Of a DNA stretch of 64,000 nt, positions 54,634-64,000 are shown in pieces. The stretch is taken from contig NC_088318.1 in assembly GCF_910592395.1 (NCBI RefSeq), positions 7,502,349 to 7,566,348 on the forward strand, given 5' to 3'. The notes under the pieces were generated by a model. The model saw only the letters and a program-made list of their open reading frames with translations, was not told the origin of the DNA and did no database searches. Source of the DNA: Lineus longissimus (taxonomy: Eukaryota > Nemertea > Pilidiophora > Heteronemertea > Lineidae). Both the position numbers and the translations under genes were made by a program. Position 1 is the first letter of the stretch. Each line of letters begins with the position of its first letter.

Positions 54634-55660
54634 TCAAACAACATGCCCCGCAGACACAATCGGGCCGATTGCGTGCATGCCATCTACGAGGGAAGAAACG
54701 TCTCGTAGGTAGAAACGAGAGAATGTGGAGTGATTACTCCAACATGCAGCGTAAACGACTTCTTGAAGAGCAACTCCTCGGTAGTTAGCCCAGGAGGTGG
54801 CTAGTGCTCTAACTTCGTGCGCTGAGATGTTAGCTAGCGCACGAAGATCAGAGGAAGTCTTCAAGGTGTTGTAGGAAAGACGAATAGTCTCCACAATCCA
54901 CCTTGAAATAGTGGCGGCCGCTATCTCTCCTTTATTTCCCTCCTTATAGGACAAAAACAAACGCTCTCTCCCCTGGCGGATACCGGGAGGTTTTGTCCTA
55001 TTTATGTAGAACTTTAGGGCCCTGACGGGACATAAAGTTCTGTCAGGAAGATCATAAGAGATCGTTCTTGACAGAGAGGGAATAGTAACCGGGGGCCAAG
55101 AGGCGGTCGGTACCTGGTTCTTCGCCAGAAAGCCTGGTATGAAAGCCAGGATAACCTCCCCTCCCTCTCTAAAAGCCAGCTTCTTAAAAGAAAGTGCATG
55201 GAGCTCTGATCTCTGTTGGGCGGTAGCCAAGGCTACTAGAAAGACCGTTTTGAGTGTCAGATATTTCATGGATGAAATAGACATGGGTTCAAAAGTATGC
55301 CTCATGAGCACCTTAAGGACAACAGAAAGATCCCATTTAGGGGTGTTGTGAACCGGTCTAGGACGCTCTAATAACATTCCTCTGAAAAGAGGGGTTATTT
55401 GGTCCTCCCAACGAAGATCCCAGGTGCTTAAAACACGGAGGGTTGAAGCGATGGTGGACTTGTACCCTTTTATAGCCGTAACCGATAGTTGTCTTTCCGT
55501 GAATAATTCAATAAAGAAATCAACTAATCTGTATATAGAGGGAGAGATTGGATTAACTCCGTTCTCCCTGCACCAGGAAGTGAAGGTAGACCACTTTCCT
55601 TGATACACATCAAGGGTTGACCCCCTTTGAGGTGCGGACATGCGTTTGACAGCGATGTCC
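54634..55660 (-). CDS. DIRS tyrosine recombinase
   Basis: About 340 residues at the C-terminal end of a longer open frame whose first half only overlaps RT/RNase H in another frame. The N-terminal core-binding part is MSAPQRGSTLDVYQGKWSTF ... SVTAIKGYKSTIAST. The catalytic residues are R in TAQQRSELHAL, HEVR in NISAHEVRALATSW, and the late H and Y in CWSNHSTFSRFYLRDV. It joins and resolves the circular DNA intermediate. The frame is intact and all RHRY-type residues are visible, so this enzyme might still be active. Confidence 0.88.
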
Positions 55661-56516
55661 GAAAAGCCTCTCTGGTGGAGATGCAACTGGATAAGTTCCA
55701 GGCGTGAAACTTGAAAAATCCAGGGTTCTGGTGGTAGCATCTCCCCAGGGGGTGCCACAGGAGGTGCTTCCACGTCGGAAGACTCCTGGGGTGGTCTATC
55801 AGGAGCTCCAGCAAAGCTGGGAACCATGCCTGATTTGGCCAGCAAGGTGCGATGAGAGTTATTCTCACCGGGTGGCTGGTCAAGATCTTGTTCAGGACTG
55901 GTTGGATGAGAGGGAGGGGTGGAAACGCATATGCGTTCAGCCCAACCCAAGAGGCTGTAAGGCTGTCGACTTCCAGGGCCTCTTTGTCCGGAAGTGGAGA
56001 GTAATAGATGAAAAGGCGATTGTTCAGCCTGGTGGCGAACAGATCTACCTTCGGAGATTGCCAAACGCGACAAAGGTCGTCTACAATCTCCTGATGGAGT
56101 GTCCACTCTGTCTGGACTAGTTTGTCCTGACGGGACAGGGCGTCGGCAAGGATGTTGCGTTTGCCCGGTATGTGTCTGGCACATATCGATACTCCAAGGT
56201 CGGCACAAAGATGGTAAAGCTCTCAAGTTAGCTGGCAAAGAATGCCGGACTTTGTGCCTCCCTGTCTCCTGACATATGCTACAACTGTAGAATTGTCGGA
56301 GAACAGGGTTACTCTCCGATTCTTCAGGTGAAGGGAAAGAGCCCTCACGGCAAGAAGGACAGCCTTCATTTCCAATATATTTATTGAAAGATTGGTCTCC
56401 TCCCTTGTCCATAGACCCCTTATGGACCTGTCCCCGTTGTTCAGATGTGCTCCCCACCCTAGTAGAGAAGCATCTGTGAACAGGGACACTTCTGGGGGGG
56501 GGGGGCGATGGAGCAA
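55500..56516 (-). pseudogene. DIRS RNase H and C-terminal pol region
   Basis: RNase H shows SLFTDASLLGWGAHL, INILEMKAVLLAVRAL and VTLFSDNSTVVAYVRRQGG (56223-56516). A frame change follows near 56220, and further conserved DIRS pol text continues (RHIPGKRNILADALSRQ, KVDLFATRLNNRL, WPNQAWFPALLELL) to about 55520, overlapping the recombinase start. A TAG and a C-run separate it from the RT palm upstream. Confidence 0.75.
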
Positions 56517-56519
56517 GAT

Positions 56520-57230
56520 CTACACCGCTTTGGAGACGAGAAGCCAATCGTCTAGGTAGTGATGGAGCTTGAACCCCATCACGTGAAAGGGAGCGACGAA
56601 GGCTGTGACTATCATTGTAAAAATTAGGGGTGCCGATGCCAGACCGAACGGCAGGGCCCTGAATTGATACGTCTTTCCTTCGTAATGGAAACGAAGGAAG
56701 TGTTGATAGTCTGGATGGATCGGTACATGTAAGTACGCATCCGCTAGATCCATCGATACGGCCCAATCGTTGGGCTGTATCGCCGTTGCGATAGACCTGG
56801 TGGTTTCCATCTTGAAATGAGGAACATTCAAGAAGGTGTTTAACCTGGAAAGGTCTATGATCAGCCTCCATGTCCCTGCTTTCTTGGGAACCAAGAAAAT
56901 GTGGCTGTAAAAGCCGGGGAACATGGATTTTGAAGGACCTGGGTAGCTTGCTTCTCCAGTAATGTCGCGACCTCTGCTTGGATATATGGTAGTCGGGGGG
57001 GGGGGGGGGGGGGTACGGTTGAAATATAGTTTCACTCCGTACCTCAACATGTTTGGGACTGGGGACCCCTTGGGGCACCAATCGTCCCAAACGTCTGCAA
57101 ATTTTTGCAGACGGCCCCCGACTACCTGAGTCGGCTCCTTTTTGCGTCCGGGAGGAGAAAGGAGGGGGGAGTCACTTCTTCCGGCCTGCACCCCTTGGAC
57201 GAAAGGAGTGCTTAGTCGGACCGGATCCAC
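56520..57230 (-). pseudogene. DIRS reverse transcriptase, truncated
   Basis: Contains FYSHIFLVPKKAGTWRLII, DLSRLNTFLNVPHFKMET, VSMDLADAYLHVPIHP, FRALPFGLASAPLIFT and the catalytic HYLDDWLLVSK. The thumb and connection region expected after it is absent: the frame meets TAG at about 56517 and a C-run, then RNase H. Upstream, the segment EVATLLEKQATQV is in another frame across a G/C homopolymer at about 57000. The copy is therefore defective in RT. Confidence 0.85.
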
Positions 57231-58660
57231 CCTGGTTAGAGGAATTTTTTTTCCTCTTCCCAGTCCAGCGACCTGCCGCTTCCCGTCGGAAGGATCCGGC
57301 AGGAGCAGGCTGACTAGGCGGGGTAGGCCTAGGCAGGACCTGCCTGGCGTACGGGATTGAACCCGATGCCTGCTGGGGCCTCTCTATCTTTCTAGCGTTA
57401 GGTAGAGAGGTCTTGGCCCTCTGTGTCGCAGTGGGGGCATATAATTTGTCCCAATCTTTCTGTACTTGAGCCGTCTCTTGTACAGAATCTGCTAACAGGA
57501 AAGAACCGTCCATAGGAGCGGTTCTCAAGGCCCCTTCCAGCTGGAGGGATCTGATGACATTGAGAGAGCCCAGGGCGGCGTCTCTACGGAGTAGGACGCT
57601 ATTTGCTGCGGTCTTGGCGGACAGAGAAATAGCGTGCCTAATCTAATGTGACAAGGATGTCACAAGCGATTTTGTGTCATCAGATTGTGACTCATTATCT
57701 TTTAGGGATCTGGCTAGGGCCAGGTTAGTGTGCTCTGCGTAGAAGAGCACCGCTAACGTGTCTTTGGCAGACCCTCTTGTGCTCTAAGTTCTCGGTAAGC
57801 CGAGGAGGAGGTCACCCTAGGCACAAGTTGGTCCAGCTGTACATCGTCCTTTAAAGTGGAAGTCGATGCTGCTGCTGGACAGCTGGCCGAGCTGACTCGG
57901 TAATAGTCAGTGCGGTACTGCCTAACGGGAGGAAGTTGTGCCGTGAACAACTTCCCCCGTCTACACCAAGCTTCCGGTCCGTCTGCCGGAAGGACAGGTA
58001 CGGAAGTACGTTGGTGGGCGCCTTGGGAGTCTCTGATTGTACGCTCCAATAGTTCAGAGACTGCTACCACCGACGGGGAGGGAGGAAGGAATTCAAGGGC
58101 CCGAGTGGAGCCCTGAGATTGGGATCCACTTCATGTCCCCAAAGTGAATAGGTCGGTGTCGATAAGGCTGGCAGTTCCGGCGGGGTAGGGCACAGATCCT
58201 GCGGGAGGTACGCTCTGATCAAGGATCGGAGTGTCCTCATATCCGACAGTATACTGGCCTCCTCTGGTGACAGCTCCTCCTGATTGGGGGAGCGGTAGCC
58301 TGGCTGAGAACTCTCGTTTTCAGAAAATTCCTCTAAAATACAGGAGTCGGATGGTGGGTATTCGATGGGACCAGGCGCACCAGAGGAACCGGAACCTTGT
58401 TCCAGATGGCTGAGTCTATCAGAAAGACCCGCTACCATCTGGATGAGCTGGGACAGTTGCTGTCCCGACGTGCGGCTTCTCTCAACGACGGGCGGTTGAG
58501 GAGAGGGTGGGCGCATAGGCGAACCCTCGAAGCCGTATGTACGGGCGAATGCGTCTTCCGCAAGCGGAAGATGCCCATATTCTGAACAAGAGTTCAGATG
58601 TCCCCTCTGCATAGCTCGTTCCATGGGAACGACCCCTCTGCTACGAGGAGGGGGTGGCAC
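57172..58660 (-). pseudogene. DIRS gag-like ORF, C-terminal two thirds (frameshifted)
   Basis: Three minus-strand frames in a row: 58064-58660 (QQLSQLIQMVAGLSDRLSHL coiled-coil-like, then acidic), 57753-58070 (VAVSELLERTIRDSQGAHQR) and 57172-57528 (basic, RRE/GKRKKNSSNQGGSGP). The middle gap 57529-57752 reads as coding in other frames (LRTAPMDGSFLLADSV is preceded by ALGSLNVI-like text). Composition fits the variable DIRS gag. Function inferred from position. Confidence 0.6.
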
Positions 58661-59460
58661 TTCTGGTTGGCTCCACCTAAGAGGTTGGCCAATGTAGGGA
58701 AGTGCCTTGATAATGTGAATGATCTTGGTAGGACGAAGTCCGAAACCGGAAATGCCCGTAACTCCTTCGCCGGTATGGGGCTACCGGTTGCCCTTTTAGG
58801 AGGAGGTATGGGGGACGGAAACGCTGTTACCGAAAACGCATGGCGTTTCGGAGGTGGCGGTTTAAAGTCCGTCCCTACTCTACTGTGTCCGTGAGGACTG
58901 GGGTTATTTCACAGTAAAGACTGAGAAAAAACCCCAGTAGAGTCTTCGGTTACTGATATGCGGGAACCCGCGTCAGCAACCGGAACTGCAATCGGCGGAC
59001 CGGAAGCAGGATGCTCCCGCGGGTACAAAGGGCTTGTACTCGGGGGAGCGGACGACAGAGGAACCGGAAGGTTCCCTGAAGTCCGGGGTATATTAAACCC
59101 TTGGAGACTTACTGGATGTAAGTCTCCCTTTGGACCACAGACATTGATAATGTCTGATCCTGCATCCTTCGCAGCCGCGGCCGGAACCGGAACTCGGCTG
59201 ACGGAAGGGGTGGTGGCGGAAGGTCTGGTAGACCTCCGGCTTATTTGCCCGGAAACGGAACCGGAAGAGGGTTTAGGTGTCTTCGCGGCCCGTTTCCCGC
59301 CACCAGACGAAGTCCTTTGTAGTGAGACAAAGGACGCCGTCGGAGGGGTACGCCATATAAAAAATGGTACCAATGCCAAAAAAAACACTGGGAACCCCAA
59401 GTAGGCAAGAAAGGATGCAATTATTAATGAAAGGAAAACATGCCTACTTGAATTAATCAC
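58661..59460 (-). pseudogene. DIRS gag-like ORF, N-terminal part
   Basis: The frame from 59460 begins with a hydrophobic stretch (VFLSLIIASFLAYLGFPVFF), then Ser/Pro-rich sequence up to a stop at 58909 (TEDSTGVFSQSLL). Proline-rich coding-like sequence continues to 58660 with PPPKRATGSPIPAKELRAF. Whether the first hydrophobic codons are translated is uncertain. Confidence 0.5.
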
Positions 59461-59737
59461 TATTGCAATGGATCTGAGTCTTGTTCATTACAATAGAGAG
59501 GAGAATAGCCTACGTAAATCTACCTTAACAAGATCAAAATAATGGAGCCGGGTCGACTAAGCTAGCTAAGAAAGTTCTATAATTAAATAGACTGGACAAT
59601 ACTAATGCCAAGATTAGTTTGGCGGTCTACTCCGTAGGTGAATGAACCCAAAAATCGTCTAGACTTGGCTGGTTGAATTTGGTTTTAAATCGAATTCACG
59701 GCAGCTTTGAAAAAACGATGTGCTTCGTAGAAGCACA

Positions 59738-59924
59738 AGAGTAAAGACTGAATATGGCGGCATGAGATCGGCGCGATCTCGCGGGATTGGTCAGGGCGCC
59801 GCATGGCGGCCGAGCTGTTAACTCAGTTCTCCCTTTAGAAAATTAAAGGGATACTCTTGTGTTTGAGCCCAAATGGAGTAACATGCAAAAGTGTTCCATA
59901 GGTAAGTTTGAATGACACAAAATG
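59738..59924. repeat. Right inverted terminal repeat of DIRS element
   Basis: Inverse complement of the left ITR with a few substitutions. It ends gtgttccataggtaagttt...acacaaaatg. Confidence 0.88.
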
Positions 59925-60545
59925 CGAAGCTAGCTTAACGTTTCGAATATTCAAGATCATTCACATTATCAAAGTCACCTTTTCGTTGTTTCGATCCAAC
60001 TCTTCAGCTGGGACCTGCTCATGACATGCACACAGTCTACTACTTTTGTGTTAGCCACTCATGCATTATTGTCAAACATGAAATGACTGCCTCTGGCAGA
60101 GAGAACTTTTCTATCAGAAAGAAGAATTAGCGGTTCTTGGGAAGCAGCCAACAAGTTTGTTATGCTGCCCTAAAATCACCGTTGGTTCATGCATGAAGCT
60201 ATGCTATAAACCTGGTCTTATAGTACAGTGAAAAAAATTCCCTTAGGCTGCTTCTTTCAAAACGTCTCCGATAGATGACTGTCTGACTCACATATTTGAG
60301 CATTTTTCGATTAACTAGCCTCGGGCTTTTGCCCGGACTGACTGACCATGTTGCATCACTATTAAGTAAACATTCAAAATAAATTAGGTGCAATTATCCA
60401 CCTTTGGTTATGTTGGTGTAAGACCCATGGAATGGTCTGATAATGTTGCACTTAAGTAGAGAAATGCAGATGATATTTTGGGTATATTGCAGCACATTTT
60501 CATAGAGCCCCATGTTTCAAGATTTCAGGAAGATTTGTTCATGAA
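59925..60545. other. Unassigned DNA
   Basis: No gene recognised. A short hairpin (cgggcttttgcccg) lies at about 60325. Confidence 0.5.
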
Positions 60546-60550
60546 ACAAG

Positions 60551-63500
60551 AGGCCCAAGGGCCTGGCGCTCAGCTGGATGACCTAATAACATAGGACTGA
60601 GGGTATAAAGTAGTAAATATCGGCTTTATACTACTGTTTGAAGGTCAAGAGAACACGTTATACCACTAAAAATTCCAATGCAGAGCTGCCAGCTGGATGA
60701 AATATGATTGAACTAATCAGCCATGGTATGTATATATTACAGGAGGCAACGGAAGATATCCCTAGTTCAGTATGTTGTATCGGTAGCTTTACAGAAAAGA
60801 AGTGTCAGAGAGGATGAGACTTCTCCATGGACAACTGTGGTATGTCCAGGCTGGGTTGTACAGCACAAGGATACAAAATGATGTCTGTAATTGAGAGGTA
60901 TCCTGATTTAACAGAGGTCAAAATAAATAGAAATTACCAGTTTGGGACTAACACCACTGTCTTTTTTTTTAATAAGGTAGAGATTACAGGAGTCAACAAA
61001 ATTAATTTTATTGAGAGAAATTGACCTGTCCTGCAGGTGATTGGAATTTACAATACAAAGGGTCGTTTTTCATGACATTGTGCTCTACTGCGTATTCCTA
61101 GTCATAGTGAGTCGATCTGGAACCAATCTATCCTTGGCGCAGACAATTTCAAATTGGCTATATTTTGAATAGATTGAATTGCGATGAAAATCTAATGCAA
61201 TAAAGGAGCAATATCGAAGAGACAAATTAATCAAACCAATTGTCCACAGACTCGGACCCTGAAATGGCACGATGTATGCGTGCATATAAAAGTATATCAA
61301 TTGGTCCCATAGAGATGATGAGGCAATGTCAATATGCCTTGTTCCTTAGTCAGCAATATGCCCCTTTTTATACGGAGAAGAAGGAGAACCCAGATAGGCT
61401 TTCACATGTCGGCTTCCAAATGGCTCGAACCAACTGTACTATCACTACTATAAATTTAAATGCGTGCTCCTCCAACATGTAGCAATGTCTCGGCCAAAAA
61501 GCCACTTAGTCGACAGGCAAGCTAGAAGTTCAGCACCGTGAGCAGCTCCTTGGTAAGGCCATGTCAGGTTCCGCGCGCCTCTTCAGATACATCAAGTATT
61601 GAAAGCTGTGGTGAGCTGAGCACATAAAAAGACCATGGTCACCTTAATTTGAAAATCCCTTCATAATCAAGGGCTACCTCTGACTAAAACAGCACAATAG
61701 ACCACAAATTTGACCCCAGCTCCTAACTGCGGGAAAACCCAAGTCAAGCAACCAAAAGTACCAATAATACATTTTTGTTTACATTTGAACTGCACACATG
61801 CGTTTGTTTACAATTTCATTTCCGCGAAATCTCGAAAATCAGGTGACCTGCAATCATGGATTGAAAATAACATTAACCTGGGTTCAGCAGGTCAGCAGGT
61901 ATACCGGCTGTTCCAATCATCCCCCTACAGCCAGCTGTTCAAAAGGTAATGTTATTCACCCCACAGGGAGTGCAGGTAATTGATTAAGCCCCTGCATAAC
62001 TTAACAGCAATGGCTTGGCTTCTGTGAGTGGTAAGGAGAATTGACAGTTTTTTTATGGGAGTAACATTATTGTGTTGCTTAAAACGTCTACTTTTTACTC
62101 ATGTAAGAATCGTAGCACTAATAATAACTTCAACTTATTTTCCGGTTATGATAACACAACACGCATCTTCATGATCATGATCTTTCTCAAACTAAGGGAA
62201 TGACCTAATCGCCTTGGACGCACAACCTAACCACATATCAATCCGCCCCGACGATCGACACATCCATTCGATTCGATAACACTCGATAAAGTTTGATAAA
62301 TAACTAGAACTGAGATTTCACAGGAGCACCTGTGAATTCATGACTCCAGGGTTGTTTTGAGGGCGATATTGTAAGAGTTGGTCTTGAGTATGGGGACCTG
62401 AAGGTCCGTGTGAGGCACCTGGGGAGAGAAGACTAGTTAAACGATGGGATCTGACACGGACACTACTATTGATCTCATTATATGAATACCATTTAATTAC
62501 AAACAAGTGAAAACAGATCATATCATATTCCTTGGCATAAATTAAAATAGGAGTGCGGGAACAAGGTTTTTTAGCAGGAGAAAAGCGAGAACATTTTGCG
62601 CCGTCGTATTCCGATTTGACTGGTTAGTGGTGAAATCTGCTTTTAATTTTACAAATTAACATATTCGTTTTTCTAGTTCTAACGTTGTCTGAATTAAAGA
62701 TGCTTTCCCAATGCTTGACTGGTCTGGCAAGAGGCATTGCCAGGAAAACGTGACGTCATTTTGGCCATTCTTCTTACCGCACGCCCTCCCTCTCCGTAAA
62801 ACTTCCTGACATGGTGTGAAGTGGGAGGGCGCACAATGGGAACCACACTGCCGCGATGTTAATAGTTTCTATTTATAGAATTCAGCGGCAGAGATTTTAA
62901 GCACGGCAAAAGTAGATTAACTCGGCTAATCTCAATGGATTTTACCCAGGAATGTTTTCAAGGCGAGAGAAACATCTGCTTTAAGTACTGCGCTTATTAG
63001 ATTTCATGTTCATGCCGAAGATTGGCCTAAAACGTGGACGAAAAGAGTGCATTATCGAGTGTTGGAGAGGTCACGTGATTGGACGAGAAACCTGAACAAA
63101 GTTTTCGTGCTTTTAGCTGTCAACATCAATGGCTATAATATACTCCTGCAGAATAGTAGAACTAATAGAACTAATTTCCGAAGCTTCCAATAGTTTGAAC
63201 ACAAATCAGAACATCACCCGTCAGCTGGACTCAGATCTGCATAAATTACGATAAATAATGAGGTCGTCGCTTCAATTTCGCAAAGAAAGTTGACTCCATT
63301 CGAAGGTTGTTTTGACCAAATTACGTTGAACTCATCGTTATAAGGGCATTTGAACACATTCTCGTTGATCTTTTCTATAAACGTGTGAAGTTTCGTACCA
63401 AAATACGTTTCCGTAATGGCTTAAAAAAGAAATTTGTCACTTACAAAATCATCGCTCCGGTAGAAATAAAAAGGTCACCGCCATTTTCTTGATGATAGTA

Positions 63501-63946
63501 CTCCAGGTAACCTCGGCGGGAAATTTAAAGCGGAATCATCCGGGGTCAAACAACAGTTTTGCTTACTACCGCCAACTGGTGATATAAATCGACACTAATC
63601 TATTTTATATCAAAACTTCTGTATCATGAAGACCTTTATAACTTTATTTCAAACTTTTATCTGCTGGAATAGAGCGTCAAAAAATTGTTTTTTCATTTAC
63701 GCATTTTTCCCCCTGGGGAGCTGAATTTGAGTCGAATCGCCCAAATTTTTTTCCGAAAGCAACATTTTCTGCAGTGTTTATAAGCAAGACTAGATTTGAA
63801 GTGCCTCGGTTGTATGATTACAAAATGCCCAACTTTGTCTACAGATGGCTGGATGGAAGGATGGCAGGATGGATGGAAGGAAAGACGGACACCAATCGAA
63901 TAGCTATTTGACTAGCTCCGCTGACTTTGTCAGCTGAGCTAAAAAT
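60551..63946 (+). mobile_element. Possible pearl/HINE-like element, large copy or two fragments
   Basis: Left end: palindrome AGGCCCAAGGGCCT (60551-60564), then GCGCTCAGCTGG. Right end: a ggatggaagg tract, then the hairpin TAGCTCcGCTGAC..GTCAGCtGAGCTA (63913-63941) and AAAAA. GCTCAGCTG at the left is mirrored by CAGCTGAGC at the right. 63567-63670 resembles 37260-37370 of the element at 35443. Most of the interior is unrelated unique DNA, and it may include a host exon, so this could be two separate fragments. Confidence 0.4.
62330..62418 (-). CDS. Candidate internal host exon (Pro/Gln-rich)
   Basis: On the minus strand a good acceptor (agtcttctctccccag) precedes an 89-bp open segment ending in a CAG|GTGCTC donor. 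It encodes ASHGPSGPHTQDQLLQYRPQ followed by NNPGVMNSQ, a composition seen in transcription cofactors. I do not recognise the gene, and neighbouring exons were not found. Confidence 0.35.
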
Positions 63947-64000
63947 TCGTATGGAGTGTAGTGCTGCTGTAAGATTTGCAACTTTCTGTTATGACATTTC

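Larger units (their letters stand above)
53849..59924 (-). mobile_element. DIRS-like tyrosine-recombinase retrotransposon
   Basis: An element of about 6.1 kb bounded by inverted terminal repeats of about 190-200 bp (53849-54055 and about 59738-59924). It has no clear target duplication; both outer edges read AAATG. Minus-strand order is gag-like ORF, RT/RNase H, tyrosine recombinase. An internal complementary region at 54106-54203 matches both termini. These are the defining features of DIRS elements, which integrate as circles by tyrosine recombinase. RT is damaged. Confidence 0.9.

Noticed and set aside
54634-57090. Single 818-aa protein on the minus strand
   Set aside because: Only the last third or so is the tyrosine recombinase. 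The first part is an out-of-frame reading of RT and RNase H, whose true frames carry the catalytic motifs.
61860-61950. Possible plus-strand exon reading VYRLFQSSPYSQLFK before a gtaatg donor
   Set aside because: The acceptor is weak, the segment is short and nothing around it supports a gene.

Overview
The window looks like nuclear DNA of a marine invertebrate animal, probably a lophotrochozoan or an invertebrate deuterostome. It carries no bacterial gene structure. It is dominated by eukaryotic mobile elements in nested layers: Polinton/Maverick, Ty3/gypsy, BEL/Pao, DIRS, Tc1, Helitron and MITEs. It also has long arrays of a pearl/HINE-like tandem-repeat element of the kind described from bivalves. 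I cannot name the species, and I see only a few weak candidates for host exons.

Layout. (1) 1-8100: about 8 kb of a Polinton with a broken integrase, an intact A32-type packaging ATPase, major and minor capsid proteins and several small membrane proteins. The protein-primed DNA polymerase and the protease are not in the window. A 369-bp MITE with a 3-bp target duplication splits one Polinton gene. (2) 8100-18623: a minus-strand Ty3/gypsy element (B) whose gag and pol are held apart by a plus-strand Ty3/gypsy element (A). Element A itself carries a 1.07-kb long-TIR element and a 1.04-kb Helitron-like helicase fragment. (3) 18627-21185: a complete Tc1-type transposon with about 370-bp TIRs. (4) 21186-28400: mostly unassigned, with two possible host terminal exons, small MITEs, and an LTR-plus-gag fragment at 25696-26291. 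(5) 28400-39950: pearl/HINE-like elements with a core repeat of about 301 bp, GACG-rich 3' tracts and terminal hairpins. (6) 39950-45900: unassigned DNA with a decayed minisatellite and a piggyBac-type MITE containing a pogo-type MITE. (7) 45912-53349: a full-length BEL/Pao element (691-bp LTRs, 5-bp duplication), disabled by frameshifts, an integrase deletion, a LINE tail and a 1.24-kb MITE. (8) 53849-59924: a DIRS-like tyrosine-recombinase retrotransposon with inverted terminal repeats and an internal complementary region. (9) 59925-64000: unassigned DNA, a possible host exon, and a further pearl/HINE-like unit.

The most informative observations are insertion histories that can be read back exactly, because the empty site restores the interrupted reading frame. 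Others are the repeated TAAATG start-codon context in the Polinton, including a palindrome from which two genes diverge, and the matched terminal hairpins of the pearl-like family. I found no clearly unprecedented multi-gene system. The Polinton is the closest thing to an organised gene system here.
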